A DNA stretch of 32,644 bases from a virus: positions 1-32,644 of the IMG/VR virus record IMGVR_UViG_3300009154_000161. The stretch is one strand, 5' to 3'. Every line of letters begins with the position of its first letter. Position 1 is the stretch's first letter. The notes beneath the pieces were generated by a model, which saw only the letters and a list, made by a program, of their open reading frames with translations, was not told the origin of the DNA and searched no databases. A program made the translations under genes and the position numbers. Positions 7,909-15,911 of the stretch are shown here, in pieces.

Positions 7909-7930
7909 CGTATATATGATGCCGGGAGGC
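7909..7930. promoter_or_regulatory. Shared late-type box between divergent genes
   Basis: TATATATG (7911-7918) lies between the minus acidic-protein gene and the plus lipoprotein gene and is near-palindromic. GGGAGG (7924-7929) is the ribosome binding site for ATG 7939. Confidence 0.45.
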
Positions 7931-7938
7931 AATTTTTT

Positions 7939-8667
7939 ATGAATGTCCGTCCTAAATTCATGACCGCAATCGTCATGGCTTTTTTGTTGTCTTGCTCCCC
8001 AAGAAAAATAGAAGACAATAAATTAACTCCATCCGCTGATTCCATAAGCCAAATCAACGCAAAGAATTCATCTATAAAGAGCGTAATTTATGGCGAAATA
8101 ACCGGCTTTTCGCTTTCCCGCTCCAAACTCTCATACGAAAAACCCGACGAGTTTATTGCCGAAACATACTTGCTAGGCAAGAAAAGGTCAGAGGTGGCAA
8201 GCGACGGCAAAAATTATTGGTTCTGGATTGAAAGTTTCGACAAAGACTCACTTTATTTTTGCCTAAGAGATAAAATAGGGATAACTAGAGTCAAGCCGCC
8301 CTTGCATCCGTTCGTTGTCCAAGGACTAGCGTGGGTGGATGAGATAAAGCCCGAATCATACCGAGTCACGGAACAAGGTCTCGTGGCGGCTCTTCAAGAG
8401 TCGGGCGTTTATTCAAGAGAGGTCGTCACAGACGGAGAGAAGATACTTGAGCAGCATTTCTTCAAAGAGGGTTTGCCGGTGCTCAGTGCAAAAGCACACG
8501 AGTTCCATGAAATAGAAGGATTTTTTTTGCCCAAAAGAATGACTTTAATTTGGTACGAGGAGGGATTTTCTGCCGAAATGAGTACCGATATGGTATCTAT
8601 AAATAAAAAAATCCCCAAGGTGGATATGCCTCGGGGATTAAAGATGATGAACCTTGAGTGCAATTAG
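7939..8667 (+). CDS. LolA-like outer-membrane-type lipoprotein
   Basis: A 242-aa protein with a type II signal peptide: basic MNVRPK, a hydrophobic stretch and lipobox LLSC with Cys near residue 19. The mature part resembles LolA/DUF4292-type lipoprotein-binding folds: beta strands such as FIAETYLLGKKRSEVASDG, then YWFWIESFDKDSLYF. This style is common in planctomycete lipoproteins, so it may be a host-derived gene. It probably sits in the host cell envelope, perhaps altering the surface during infection, which is inference. The start has a good GGGAGG site. It overlaps the convergent gene at 8664 by four bases. Confidence 0.7.
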   Translation: MNVRPKFMTAIVMAFLLSCSPRKIEDNKLTPSADSISQINAKNSSIKSVIYGEITGFSLSRSKLSYEKPDEFIAETYLLGKKRSEVASDGKNYWFWIESFDKDSLYFCLRDKIGITRVKPPLHPFVVQGLAWVDEIKPESYRVTEQGLVAALQESGVYSREVVTDGEKILEQHFFKEGLPVLSAKAHEFHEIEGFFLPKRMTLIWYEEGFSAEMSTDMVSINKKIPKVDMPRGLKMMNLECN

Positions 8668-8951
8668 CCGTTTCGTGTGTTTCTAGATCTAAGAGAAACT
8701 TGAATTCTTCTCTTTCTCTCGGCCTCTTGCTCGCCTATGTTAAAACTTTGGGCCGGACTAACAGAACCCAAGGCTTGAACTTGGCCATTTGTCTGCGACA
8801 TTTCCCTAGCGCTTTGTATCAAAGCTTGGCGCTGGTTGGATTGTACTTGAACTTGCCTTGGATTGACCCCGCTAGAAAGGCGACCCGGCTGCAACGAATT
8901 CCTGGCTGCCGAATTTACGTTTCTTCTTCCTCCTCCGCAACCACATCCCAT
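8664..8951 (-). CDS. Small MGCGCGG-type phage protein
   Basis: A 95-aa protein starting MGCGCGGGRRN, a Cys/Gly start seen on small hypothetical proteins of T4-like and cyanophage genomes. The rest is Gln/Ser/Arg-rich and without hydrophobic core, so it is probably extended or helical. The paired Cys could bind metal. GGAGGTCAGC directly before the ATG fixes the start. It follows the 8967-9218 gene by 15 bases on the same strand, so the two are likely one transcript. Confidence 0.7.
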   Translation of the reverse strand: MGCGCGGGRRNVNSAARNSLQPGRLSSGVNPRQVQVQSNQRQALIQSAREMSQTNGQVQALGSVSPAQSFNIGEQEAERKRRIQVSLRSRNTRNG

Positions 8952-8966
8952 GCTGACCTCCGTTAA

Positions 8967-9218
8967 TCAATGGGTGTCTTTATTCTCTATGTTCTGGATA
9001 TCCAGATCAGCAGTTGCCTTGGAAGGATTGAAGTACTTGTGGGGATACTGACCCGAGACGTAGGCGGCGGGATAGTTCGCGCTTAACCCAGTCCTTTTGG
9101 TCTTTTCCTCAACAGACTTTTCCTTCGTGCCGGCTTCCACGGTCTTCTCCGCCGAGGGCGCGTCGAAAGTGGGAAGTTCGAGGTTTTCCTCTTTCAACCA
9201 ATTGAAAAATGACTTCAT
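8967..9218 (-). CDS. Short candidate capsid-targeted protein
   Basis: An 83-aa protein starting MKSFFNWLKEENLELP. Start 9218 is chosen over 9296 because AGAGAGGAAAAC precedes it and because it places the targeting-like peptide at the N-terminus. L-K-E/E is a possible prohead-protease site. The middle is Glu/Lys/Thr-rich and probably unstructured; the end has NYPAAYVSGQYPHKYF. No family is recognised. Confidence 0.7.
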   Translation of the reverse strand: MKSFFNWLKEENLELPTFDAPSAEKTVEAGTKEKSVEEKTKRTGLSANYPAAYVSGQYPHKYFNPSKATADLDIQNIENKDTH

Positions 9219-9245
9219 GTTTTCCTCTCTGTAAACTGGGACTCG

Positions 9246-9254
9246 ATTATATAG
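9246..9254 (-). promoter_or_regulatory. Late-type box for the 9218 gene
   Basis: TATATAAT on the minus strand lies about 30 bases upstream of ATG 9218, leaving room for the AGAGAGG site. Confidence 0.45.
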
Positions 9255-9283
9255 TCGTTCATATGAGATTTTTTTGACGAAAT

Positions 9284-9310
9284 CTATATAGTTCATAAGA
9301 CTTACGGGGG
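9284..9310 (+). promoter_or_regulatory. Late-type box and RBS for the 661-aa gene
   Basis: CTATATAG (9284-9291) is followed by ACGGGGG (9304-9310) seven bases before ATG 9317. Confidence 0.45.
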
Positions 9311-9316
9311 TTTCAA

Positions 9317-11302
9317 ATGTTCTGTTTTAAAGAATGGCTTCAAATAGATGGCATCAAAACCGATATTTATGATGAATTGGTGAAAATGTCTATTTTTGAA
9401 CGAGCCGCTAGAGACACCGCAAGGCTCGTTTTGGAATCGCTACTGCCGGGAAGCGAATATGATGATACAGATGACAAAGAAGATTTGCCTATTGAAGGCG
9501 GCATTTCCGGCAAATCTAGAAGGCAACTTAAAAAAGAACTCAAAGATGCCATTCTTTGGATAAGATGGCACGCCATTTTGGAAAGACAGCAAATGATCGC
9601 GAAACTCAAAGAAATGCGCGATCTTCATCTAGAAGAAAATCCTCAATTCAGAGACGAAGCGAAAGAAACAGAAAAAGTCAACGACGACCTAGAAGCAAAA
9701 GAAGTAAAGGAATCCGCCGACGATGACTTTGAAAGTTTGGGCGCAGAATTCGACCTTCTCGAAGCCATTCCTATGTTGGAGAAGACGGGCTACTTCGACT
9801 CCCAATCCGCGAGAGTAAAGGCTGGTCGAAATGAAGATAAGTATAAGGAATTAGTTCGCGAAGCACTTTATGCTGCCGCAAAAGAAAAAGGAAACGACCT
9901 TCCTATCGGCGTCGATGCGGAAGAAATAAATAAAGAACTACCCGAACAGAGAAAAAAATTCTTCAGCGCCCTGCACGATCTTTTCCTCAGACGATACAGA
10001 AAGATATTCTTCGACTCCGAAAGCAGTCACAAATTTTTTAGAGGAAAAGAACAAGTTAGAGGAGACAAACTCTTTAATGAACCGGAAGATGTATTTACCA
10101 AATTTGCCGAAATTGTACTTGACACAATTACAAATAGAAGTGTTTCCGAAAGAACATTGACCTCTTCAAGTTGGGAACCAATTGTGTCAAAAAGCAAAAT
10201 GGGTCAAATGGGAAGGCAAGAGATCGAAAAAGATAGCGAAGAAACACTCGATAGAATTATGAAGTTTTTAGGCTTTACTTTGGGAAAGATCAAAAAGAAG
10301 GCACAAGAAAGTTCAACAAAGGCTCATACTGTAAGTCTTAGGATGGATGATGAAATAACATCAAGATCTGAAAAAAGAACATTGATAAACAAGGACACCA
10401 AAGAAACCCCACCCGCAGGCTATGGCACAAGCTACTATACAGATTACTTGAAAAAGAGAAGTCAAGGAGAAGAAGAAAGTATACAAGAACCCTCCAACAC
10501 AGACAACAAGCGAAGATTTCAAATAATCCAAGATATAGTGTATCTTTCGTCCCGTTACCCGCAAGAACTATCTTTGGATCCCAATAAAATAAAAACAACC
10601 TTGTTAAACTACAAGGATAAGTTTTTGGGAGCCAAACAAAAAAGCCATAGTTTTATTGGACTAATAAGAACTAAAGACTCTGATTCGGGAGTCGGAGAAG
10701 AGGGAGGCTACGACCCAGTTGCAGACGATGGTCGCACCAGAGGCGGCGGTGGAGCGGAGTCAATTCCAAACCCATCATCGGCTGCTTCCCGCGAAGAAAG
10801 CGTTTCGAACTTAATAGGCGATTTGAAAAAAGTTCTTGATGAGTTGTCGCTCTATCCCAAATACCGCATAGGACTATTGGCATTTTGCATTAAATTTGGA
10901 CTAAATTGTTCGCCATTAAATGGAAAAACCAATTCTATTGATGGAATAAGAAAAATAATCACATATTACACATCAACTGGAGAAATAAAAGGCGCCGATA
11001 AACAACACACGTGCGTAGGAAGATTGATGTCTCTGGGCGCCGAAGGAATGGACACAGCAGATAAAATTGCCAGACAGATGACAAGCATAATTCCCTTTCC
11101 TGAAAGGCTAGGTCAAGAATGGCACTCTTACCAAGGCGGAATACGGGATAAAATGAATAAAGTGATTGAACAAATATGCAAAAAAGTCAAGGCTATTTCA
11201 GACAGTAGAAGCGCGGGCACTTTAGATCAGCCTGCGGCTATCAACACCAGATTCGACGCCTCTCGACCCTCGCCGCTGTCCAGATTCAGAAAGCCGGTTT
11301 AG
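9317..11302 (+). CDS. Large unknown protein, candidate internal head protein
   Basis: A 661-aa protein starting MFCFKEWLQIDGIKTD; the FKEWL part fits the targeting pattern but no clean (L/I)-x-E site follows. It is highly charged (Lys/Glu-rich), mostly helical, with no signal peptide or membrane segment. Residues about 40-130 look coiled-coil like. A Gly/Ser-rich hinge lies near residues 455-495. The C-terminal 170 residues are more globular, with CIKFGLNCSPLNG and KQHTCVGRLMSLGAEG. No family or catalytic motif was recognised. Size and charge would suit a scaffold, packaged or DNA-associated protein, which is inference. Confidence 0.7.
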   Translation: MFCFKEWLQIDGIKTDIYDELVKMSIFERAARDTARLVLESLLPGSEYDDTDDKEDLPIEGGISGKSRRQLKKELKDAILWIRWHAILERQQMIAKLKEMRDLHLEENPQFRDEAKETEKVNDDLEAKEVKESADDDFESLGAEFDLLEAIPMLEKTGYFDSQSARVKAGRNEDKYKELVREALYAAAKEKGNDLPIGVDAEEINKELPEQRKKFFSALHDLFLRRYRKIFFDSESSHKFFRGKEQVRGDKLFNEPEDVFTKFAEIVLDTITNRSVSERTLTSSSWEPIVSKSKMGQMGRQEIEKDSEETLDRIMKFLGFTLGKIKKKAQESSTKAHTVSLRMDDEITSRSEKRTLINKDTKETPPAGYGTSYYTDYLKKRSQGEEESIQEPSNTDNKRRFQIIQDIVYLSSRYPQELSLDPNKIKTTLLNYKDKFLGAKQKSHSFIGLIRTKDSDSGVGEEGGYDPVADDGRTRGGGGAESIPNPSSAASREESVSNLIGDLKKVLDELSLYPKYRIGLLAFCIKFGLNCSPLNGKTNSIDGIRKIITYYTSTGEIKGADKQHTCVGRLMSLGAEGMDTADKIARQMTSIIPFPERLGQEWHSYQGGIRDKMNKVIEQICKKVKAISDSRSAGTLDQPAAINTRFDASRPSPLSRFRKPV

Positions 11303-11622
11303 TTTTTTCCCATTCGTTTGGCCTTATCTGCATCCGACACGGACACATAACGCTCTGGGAGCATATGGGGCACACGCTCCCAGTAGCCCCAATGATCCTC
11401 GTTCTTGGGATTCTGGAACACCATGTTCATCTTCATATACTTTGCTATTATTTCTTCAACCCTCTTATGGCCGAGACCGCTTTCCTTTGCTATCGCTGCC
11501 GTACTCCGCCAGTCGTATTTCGGATGCCTAGCGAGACTTTTAAAGAAGCGCGATTCCTCGTCGCCTCCGTTTGTTCCCGATGAATAAACGTCCGTCCATT
11601 TTTTTGGCTTGATTTTTGGCAT
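11299..11622 (-). CDS. Small winged-helix-like DNA-binding protein
   Basis: A 107-aa protein. Residues 35-75 (YDWRSTAAIAKESGLGHKRV, then a long helix EEIIAKYMKMNMV) read as a helix-turn-helix with a following wing (FQNPKNEDHWGYWERV). It is probably a small transcription or DNA-binding factor of phage origin; the target is unknown. Its four-base overlap with the convergent 661-aa gene is tail to tail. No strong ribosome binding site is seen; a late-type box lies 8-11 bases upstream. Confidence 0.65.
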   Translation of the reverse strand: MPKIKPKKWTDVYSSGTNGGDEESRFFKSLARHPKYDWRSTAAIAKESGLGHKRVEEIIAKYMKMNMVFQNPKNEDHWGYWERVPHMLPERYVSVSDADKAKRMGKN

Positions 11623-11630
11623 TTTAATTA

Positions 11631-11640
11631 CCTATATACT
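11631..11640. promoter_or_regulatory. Shared late-type box between divergent genes
   Basis: The near-palindrome TATATA (11633-11638) lies 11 bases from the minus start at 11622 and about 43 bases before the plus start at 11681. Confidence 0.4.
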
Positions 11641-11680
11641 CCATTATAGTGTCCGAAAAAACAATCAGAGGGACACGAGC

Positions 11681-12133
11681 ATGAAGAGATCAAGTAAGAA
11701 AATGACGAAGATAGAAAGGGTCCAGAATAAGAAAGAAATGCTGGACTACTACCAGAAGGGCTCCGGGCTCTACTTGTTCAGGAACAGAAGCGATGTTGCT
11801 TCCCTTGAACTTCCTAAGCTGTCCAGCGACGGGAAAAGGTGGGTAGGCCCCAAGGAAACTTGGGAAGGAGATAGTTATTTCTTGAGTATGATCCCTAAAG
11901 AAGCCTCGCTCGTAAAGACAATTCTTGAACCGAAGACAGAGAATAAGGAGGAAAACATGGAAACTAAACTGATACTCGATCAGCCAGATCAAGTCACGAC
12001 AGCCGGTAAGGTTGAGCATAAAGTCGCACAAGGCGACTTGCCTCTCAACGAGACTACACCTCAAGACACAAATGAAAAGGAAAGGCTTCTTACGGAAGAC
12101 CCGCTAGCCGGCGTCACAATAATCAGGGATTGA
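11681..12133 (+). CDS. Unknown charged protein
   Basis: A 150-aa protein starting [18 protein letters not shown]. Start 11681 is chosen because GAGGGACACGAGC precedes it and an upstream ATG at 11609 would cross the intergenic promoter. The first half is basic, with a tryptophan-containing patch ([16 protein letters not shown]); the second half is Glu/Asp/Thr-rich and probably disordered. Residue 88 starts a second in-frame METKLIL preceded by a perfect AAGGAGG-like site (TAAGGAGGAAAAC, 11943-11955), so a shorter internal product of about 60 aa may also be made. No family is recognised. Confidence 0.65.
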   Translation: MKRSSKKMTKIERVQNKKEMLDYYQKGSGLYLFRNRSDVASLELPKLSSDGKRWVGPKETWEGDSYFLSMIPKEASLVKTILEPKTENKEENMETKLILDQPDQVTTAGKVEHKVAQGDLPLNETTPQDTNEKERLLTEDPLAGVTIIRD

Positions 12134-12590
12134 AAATAATCCACTCCTTGAAACTGCCCTTTTTTAAAAAGTTCTTGACAACCATCAAGTGCCGATCCAT
12201 ATTTTCTTTAAATTTTGGGTGTAGTTTGTATTCGTTCAGCCCATCCAAATCGACCCAATCATAGTCGGTATGCTCGTCGCTCAATTCGCAATCAAAAGGC
12301 TTGTCTACTTTAAAAAAGAAGGTAGTCCAATCGTGAAGGCCGTCTTTTTCGTGTAAATCCTCAAATCTTTGACCACGTATTGTGCCACATTCCTCCTTGG
12401 CTTCTCTGATTGCGGCATCTATAAGAGATTCTCCCTCCTCCACTTTGCCCCCTGGGATTCCCCAAGTTCCGGCGCAGTCGCCTTTTTCACTTCTCTTGAG
12501 AAGTAAAACCTTTCTGCCGTCTGTGAAAAATATTCCGGCACCTTTGCGGCCCCAATATCGCTTGCCCCCACTTCCTAATCTCGACCACAT
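12123..12590 (-). CDS. Nudix hydrolase (MutT-like)
   Basis: A 155-aa Nudix protein. The Nudix box spans residues 48-70 (GKVEEGE-x7-REAKEECGT), with the catalytic Glu residues of REAKEE intact. A typical upstream strand ([10 protein letters not shown]) is also present. It probably hydrolyses a nucleoside diphosphate derivative, such as an oxidised dNTP, dinucleotide or capped RNA; the substrate cannot be told from sequence. It starts 16 bases inside the end of the upstream LAGLIDADG gene, with AAGGACAG as ribosome binding site, so the two are probably one transcript. Confidence 0.92.
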   Translation of the reverse strand: MWSRLGSGGKRYWGRKGAGIFFTDGRKVLLLKRSEKGDCAGTWGIPGGKVEEGESLIDAAIREAKEECGTIRGQRFEDLHEKDGLHDWTTFFFKVDKPFDCELSDEHTDYDWVDLDGLNEYKLHPKFKENMDRHLMVVKNFLKKGSFKEWIIFNP

Positions 12591-13138
12591 TTTCTGTCCT
12601 TAGGCAGATAGGGACTAACCAGTTTTAAGAACTCCTTGGATGACTCCACATCCAGTCGGACTCGGCAGTTTTTTCTCTCTAGAAAGCCTTCCGATTGCCA
12701 ATCTAAGCTCTTGAAGTACTCTACGATTATCTCCGTCCCTTTTTTCCCCCATATGTTGGTGTTTATCACCACTTGGTCTCCCTTGCATTTGCCGGCGTCT
12801 CCAAACCATATGGCTATACTTGAATCATGAAGCAAATTGAGGTGCTCTATCTTAAGAACTCTGTTTTTCCCCTTGTAGAACATCTCGTGGTATTCATTAA
12901 ATATCGGATAGCAGACGGAATGCCACCGGTTAGTTTTCTCTATAGTTAAAGGCGACTGGGAGGTCAAGTCCTTGAGTTGCTCGGCCTTGAACTTGAGCCA
13001 AGACAAGTCTTTATCTCTCATGGACATATAGCAATTCTTGCCTTTCTGCGGCTTTATTATTGAACTTCCGCCCAATATCGTCCCTATTATCAGGAACTTC
13101 TGCGCCTGTGTTATTTTGGGGTTGATCATGTGTGTCAT
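12575..13138 (-). CDS. LAGLIDADG-type homing endonuclease
   Basis: A 187-aa protein with two motifs of the LAGLIDADG family: [19 protein letters not shown] (residues 16-34) and [14 protein letters not shown] (about 107-120), where the acidic/Gly residues line the DNA-cutting site. Later [20 protein letters not shown] matches the T-x-F/W-S-x-x-E part. It is monomer-type and free-standing: no intron or intein halves are apparent around it. The first LAGLIDADG motif lacks an acidic residue at the catalytic position (GGSS), so cutting activity is uncertain. Such genes often move between phages. Confidence 0.7.
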   Translation of the reverse strand: MTHMINPKITQAQKFLIIGTILGGSSIIKPQKGKNCYMSMRDKDLSWLKFKAEQLKDLTSQSPLTIEKTNRWHSVCYPIFNEYHEMFYKGKNRVLKIEHLNLLHDSSIAIWFGDAGKCKGDQVVINTNIWGKKGTEIIVEYFKSLDWQSEGFLERKNCRVRLDVESSKEFLKLVSPYLPKDRKCGRD

Positions 13139-13144
13139 ATGATT

Positions 13145-13152
13145 GTATATAT
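13145..13152 (-). promoter_or_regulatory. Late-type box for the LAGLIDADG/Nudix operon
   Basis: ATATATAC on the minus strand lies six bases before ATG 13138. Confidence 0.4.
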
Positions 13153-13160
13153 TCCCCCGG

Positions 13161-13673
13161 TCATACTAATAATTTTGATTCACGCAGCATTTTAGCCATT
13201 TTCATTAAGTGTTTACACATTCCTGGGGCCTTTTCTGGGTTTGCCTCCCAAAGACCTTTTCCCTCATATTTGCCCCTCTTCCTCCCGAATAAAGAACGAT
13301 CTAGACTGTTGTAGTAGTTAAATCTATAGAAGAAGTCCTTGCATGAGCACCGCACGAGCACATCGTCCCGTTCGCTGGATATACGCTCCAGAAAGACCTT
13401 GCGTCCGTCCGAAGCCATCAGCGGAATAACACCTTTTCCCTCTTTAATCTTGTACTTAACGCCTTTGAATAGCATCAAAGGCTCGTACTTTTTACTTTCG
13501 TTTCTTGCTGTTCCCTTTACGAAAAGTGTTTTCATTCCAATGAATGGAACCCACTCTACATGTTCTATTTTCACCGAATCGGTTGCGAACTGTCTCCTTG
13601 TGGTCTCGGGGAACGAATCCACCGAACTCTGATACAAATCCTCGATCGATGATTCTAGCCACAAGCCTTCCAT
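13161..13673 (-). CDS. SWIM-type zinc-finger protein
   Basis: A 170-aa protein whose C-terminal half has a Cys-x-Cys ... Cys-x-His arrangement (VRCSCKDFFYRFNYY at about 109-123, then GMCKHLMKMAKML at about 151-163). This is the SWIM zinc-finger pattern, with a roughly 40-residue insert. SWIM fingers bind DNA or proteins. The N-terminal half is beta-rich (VEWVPFIGMKTLFVKG). It starts directly after a late-type box, and its start codon overlaps that of the plus-strand gene at 13672. Confidence 0.75.
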   Translation of the reverse strand: MEGLWLESSIEDLYQSSVDSFPETTRRQFATDSVKIEHVEWVPFIGMKTLFVKGTARNESKKYEPLMLFKGVKYKIKEGKGVIPLMASDGRKVFLERISSERDDVLVRCSCKDFFYRFNYYNSLDRSLFGRKRGKYEGKGLWEANPEKAPGMCKHLMKMAKMLRESKLLV

Positions 13674-14055
13674 GCCCTATATAGAAGAGTTAATCACCAA
13701 AAGTGACGCTGTAAGCTCTAATTATTGTATGGAAGACAAAGGTTTTATTTACACAGAAGTCCCGCCCTTGGACGAAAGGGGCAATCCAAAGAGAAAGTTC
13801 GAGGTGAGAATGCGATCCCTCGGCTCGGACCCGGCCAAGGACGGCGTAGAGAAGGCAGTGTTCTTGGAAGGCAAGAAACTCGACTTCAAGATAGACGTGC
13901 TGGGGTTCCTTGAGGCGAAAAGCAAGGGCATAAATTACTTCATTCAAGAACAACAGAAGATAGAAAAGGCGTTTGTCAAGGCAGTCTCTGAGGGCCTAGG
14001 CAGAAAAGTCACAACAAAAGAGATCAAGAAGGCAATATTGGAGGGATGGATATGA
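13672..14055 (+). CDS. Unknown protein, first gene of aminotransferase operon
   Basis: A 127-aa protein of unknown family. It has a beta-rich middle (RKFEVRMRSLGSD, EKAVFLEGKKLDFKIDVL) and a helical end with a basic patch (EGLGRKVTTKEIKKAILEG). Start 13672 overlaps the divergent SWIM-gene start in a CATG; a later ATG at 13729 (MEDKGFIYTEV) is possible if the shared late box drives this gene. Its stop overlaps the next start as ATGA, so it is likely cotranslated with the following gene and the lysine aminotransferase. Confidence 0.65.
   Translation: MPYIEELITKSDAVSSNYCMEDKGFIYTEVPPLDERGNPKRKFEVRMRSLGSDPAKDGVEKAVFLEGKKLDFKIDVLGFLEAKSKGINYFIQEQQKIEKAFVKAVSEGLGRKVTTKEIKKAILEGWI
13674..13684. promoter_or_regulatory. 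Late-type box next to the SWIM gene start
   Basis: On the minus strand TATATAGGGC runs straight into ATG 13673. The TATATA core (13678-13683) is palindromic and lies inside the first codons of the divergent plus gene. Confidence 0.5.
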
Positions 14056-14372
14056 AAAATGAGGGTTACGGATACGAATGGGACGCGATGCTTTTCGGTG
14101 GCCCGGCAGATGGTTGCCTCGATATAGCCATAGAACTAAACACCCAAGAACCCCCCGCCATAATCAAGCGGATCGTCAATGGACAAGAGATGAAGAGAGA
14201 AACGCTGGGTGAGAAGTTAATCGAATACCTAGGCGATAACCAGATGGACGGAAATCAAAGGGTGGCCGTATATAAGTTAAGGGAGATCTCCGAAAATCAC
14301 GAAAAGTGCTTTTACGACTATGTGGAGACCATAGAGATGAAAAATTTCCGGCACAAATACGAGAGGACATGA
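14052..14372 (+). CDS. Unknown small protein, middle gene of aminotransferase operon
   Basis: A 106-aa protein starting MKNEGYGYEWDAMLFGGPADG. Start 14052 is preferred over 14046: GGAGG lies about eight bases upstream and the ATG overlaps the previous stop as ATGA. LFGGPADGCLDIAI recalls the short glycine-rich start of small uncharacterised phage proteins. Residues 60-100 (GNQRVAVYKLREISENHEKCF) are strand- and helix-forming. No catalytic motif is seen. It ends in an ATGA overlap with the aminotransferase. Confidence 0.65.
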   Translation: MKNEGYGYEWDAMLFGGPADGCLDIAIELNTQEPPAIIKRIVNGQEMKRETLGEKLIEYLGDNQMDGNQRVAVYKLREISENHEKCFYDYVETIEMKNFRHKYERT

Positions 14373-15583
14373 TTAATCCCAAAGATGTATTAAAAGTTCT
14401 TGGATCTAGATTGCTAATAAACAAGTCCTCCGTGGTTGTAGACTTGGAGAAAAGCCAAGGATCATGGCTAGTGGACGCTAGGACCGGCAAACAATACTTG
14501 GATTGCTTTTCTCAATTCGCCAGCCAAGCCCTCGGTTGGAACCATCCAAAAATGACGGCACAGAAGGAAAGACTCGCCGACGCCGCCGTCAACAAGGTCG
14601 CGAACTACACATACACCACTCAGTTCGCCGAATTCGTAAAAAAGTTTTCGGAGTTTACGCCCGACTTCAACCATCACTTCTATGTATGTGGCGGAGCCAT
14701 AGCGGTAGAGAACGCTCTCGAGGCCGCATTCGATTGGAAAGGCAAGAAGATGGGGATCTCTGAAGAAAAGTCACTCAACTCCCTCCAAGTGGTTTATCTA
14801 AAGGACGCCTTTCACGGACGAAGTGGTTGTTTACCAAAATTCAACTGGAAGAAGATACACAATCCTAAAGTCTGGCATGAACTCGGTGTCGTAGACGATA
14901 TCAAGGCCAAGAACTCCGAAACGATGGCCATAGACGAGGCCGTCAAAGTCTTGGAAAAAAGAAACGTAGCGGCCATAATAATAGAACCTATTCAAGGCTA
15001 TGGCGGAGACAACCACTTCAGAGTCGAATTCCTCTCCGAACTCAGAAGGCTTGCCGACGAGTACGAGGCCTTACTCATATTCGACGAGGTTCAAACTGGC
15101 TTGGGTTTGACAGGTAAGACATGGGCGTACGAGCACTTCGGCGTAGAGCCGGACATAATGTGCTTCGGAGATAAGGTTCAAGTCGGTGGCTTTTGCACCG
15201 GAGATAGAATTAATGAATTCAAGAAATTTTTCTCCACAGATTGCTCAACATGGGGCGGAAATATAGTTGACATGGTAAGGTCTACTATGCAAATGGAAAT
15301 CATAGAAGACGAAGATTTGGCGTCCAACGCTCACCATGTGGGAGAATATTTTCTCCAGAAACTCAAGTCATTCCACGGCAAGGCCAGCAACATAAGGGGC
15401 AAGGGTTTGATGATTTCGTTCGATCTTCCCACACCCGAAGAAAGGGACGCATTTCTCAAGAGACTAGAAAAAAATATGCTCGCCTTGCCTTGCGGTCAGA
15501 AATCTGTGAGTTTCAGACCTCACCTCACATTCTCTAAGTTGGATGTGGATGAAGCGATAGGATTTATAGGAAAGGCCATATAA
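14369..15583 (+). CDS. lat: L-lysine 6-transaminase (PLP, class III)
   Basis: A 404-aa class III aminotransferase closely like L-lysine epsilon-aminotransferases, which move the side-chain amino group of lysine to 2-oxoglutarate, giving allysine that cyclises to piperideine-6-carboxylate. Family blocks: LVDARTGKQYLDCFSQFAS (34-52), GGAIAVENALEAAFDWK (108-124), DAFHGRSG (146-153), IIEPIQGYGGD (204-214), LLIFDEVQTG (235-244, Asp239 facing the PLP ring), FGDKVQVGG (266-274, Lys269 the PLP lysine) and a STWGGN block. The loop after GRSG is about 15 residues shorter than in the bacterial enzymes I recall, joining directly to PKFNW. GAGAGGAC precedes ATG 14369, which overlaps the previous stop. Confidence 0.88.
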   Translation: MINPKDVLKVLGSRLLINKSSVVVDLEKSQGSWLVDARTGKQYLDCFSQFASQALGWNHPKMTAQKERLADAAVNKVANYTYTTQFAEFVKKFSEFTPDFNHHFYVCGGAIAVENALEAAFDWKGKKMGISEEKSLNSLQVVYLKDAFHGRSGCLPKFNWKKIHNPKVWHELGVVDDIKAKNSETMAIDEAVKVLEKRNVAAIIIEPIQGYGGDNHFRVEFLSELRRLADEYEALLIFDEVQTGLGLTGKTWAYEHFGVEPDIMCFGDKVQVGGFCTGDRINEFKKFFSTDCSTWGGNIVDMVRSTMQMEIIEDEDLASNAHHVGEYFLQKLKSFHGKASNIRGKGLMISFDLPTPEERDAFLKRLEKNMLALPCGQKSVSFRPHLTFSKLDVDEAIGFIGKAI

Positions 15584-15596
15584 GCCCCTTCTATCC

Positions 15597-15896
15597 TCAG
15601 ACGACTCCGGCGTCTTGAGTCGGAGCCATGTTGGCTTGCGGTTGAACTTGAGGCTGCTGTCCTTGGCCTTGCTGCTGACCGGTTTGCTGATCAGGTTGCG
15701 GCTGATTTCCGACATTATTCACCAAGTCTTTCACGACTTTAATTACATCTTGTCTGTTTTTGCTTTTATCCATTGCTATATCATCGATCATTCCCATCAG
15801 TCTTTTCTCCACAACCTTCTCAAAATCAAGGTTTCCCTCCCCTGCTTTGTCTTGAGGCTCAGATACGGTCTCTATCCACTTTGAAAAAGGAATCAT
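15597..15896 (-). CDS. Short candidate capsid-targeted protein with Gln-rich tail
   Basis: A 99-aa protein starting MIPFSKWIETVSEPQDK, with V-S-E/P as a possible cleavage site. Residues 20-65 are helical and charged (LDFEKVVEKRLMGMIDDIAM). The last 35 residues are Gln/Pro-rich low complexity. No family is recognised. It lies ten bases behind the 15906-16532 gene on the same strand, with TATAAAGAGG upstream as a late-type box overlapping a ribosome binding site. Confidence 0.7.
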   Translation of the reverse strand: MIPFSKWIETVSEPQDKAGEGNLDFEKVVEKRLMGMIDDIAMDKSKNRQDVIKVVKDLVNNVGNQPQPDQQTGQQQGQGQQPQVQPQANMAPTQDAGVV

Positions 15897-15902
15897 TTGA
15901 CC

Positions 15903-15911
15903 TCTTTATAT
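15903..15911 (-). promoter_or_regulatory. Late-type box overlapping the upstream stop codon
   Basis: On the minus strand GATATAAAGAGG lies six to ten bases before ATG 15896 and contains the TAA stop of the upstream gene. Confidence 0.45.

Noticed and set aside
12134-13160. Intron or intein around the LAGLIDADG gene
   Set aside because: No split flanking gene or splice-type structure was visible; both neighbours are intact.
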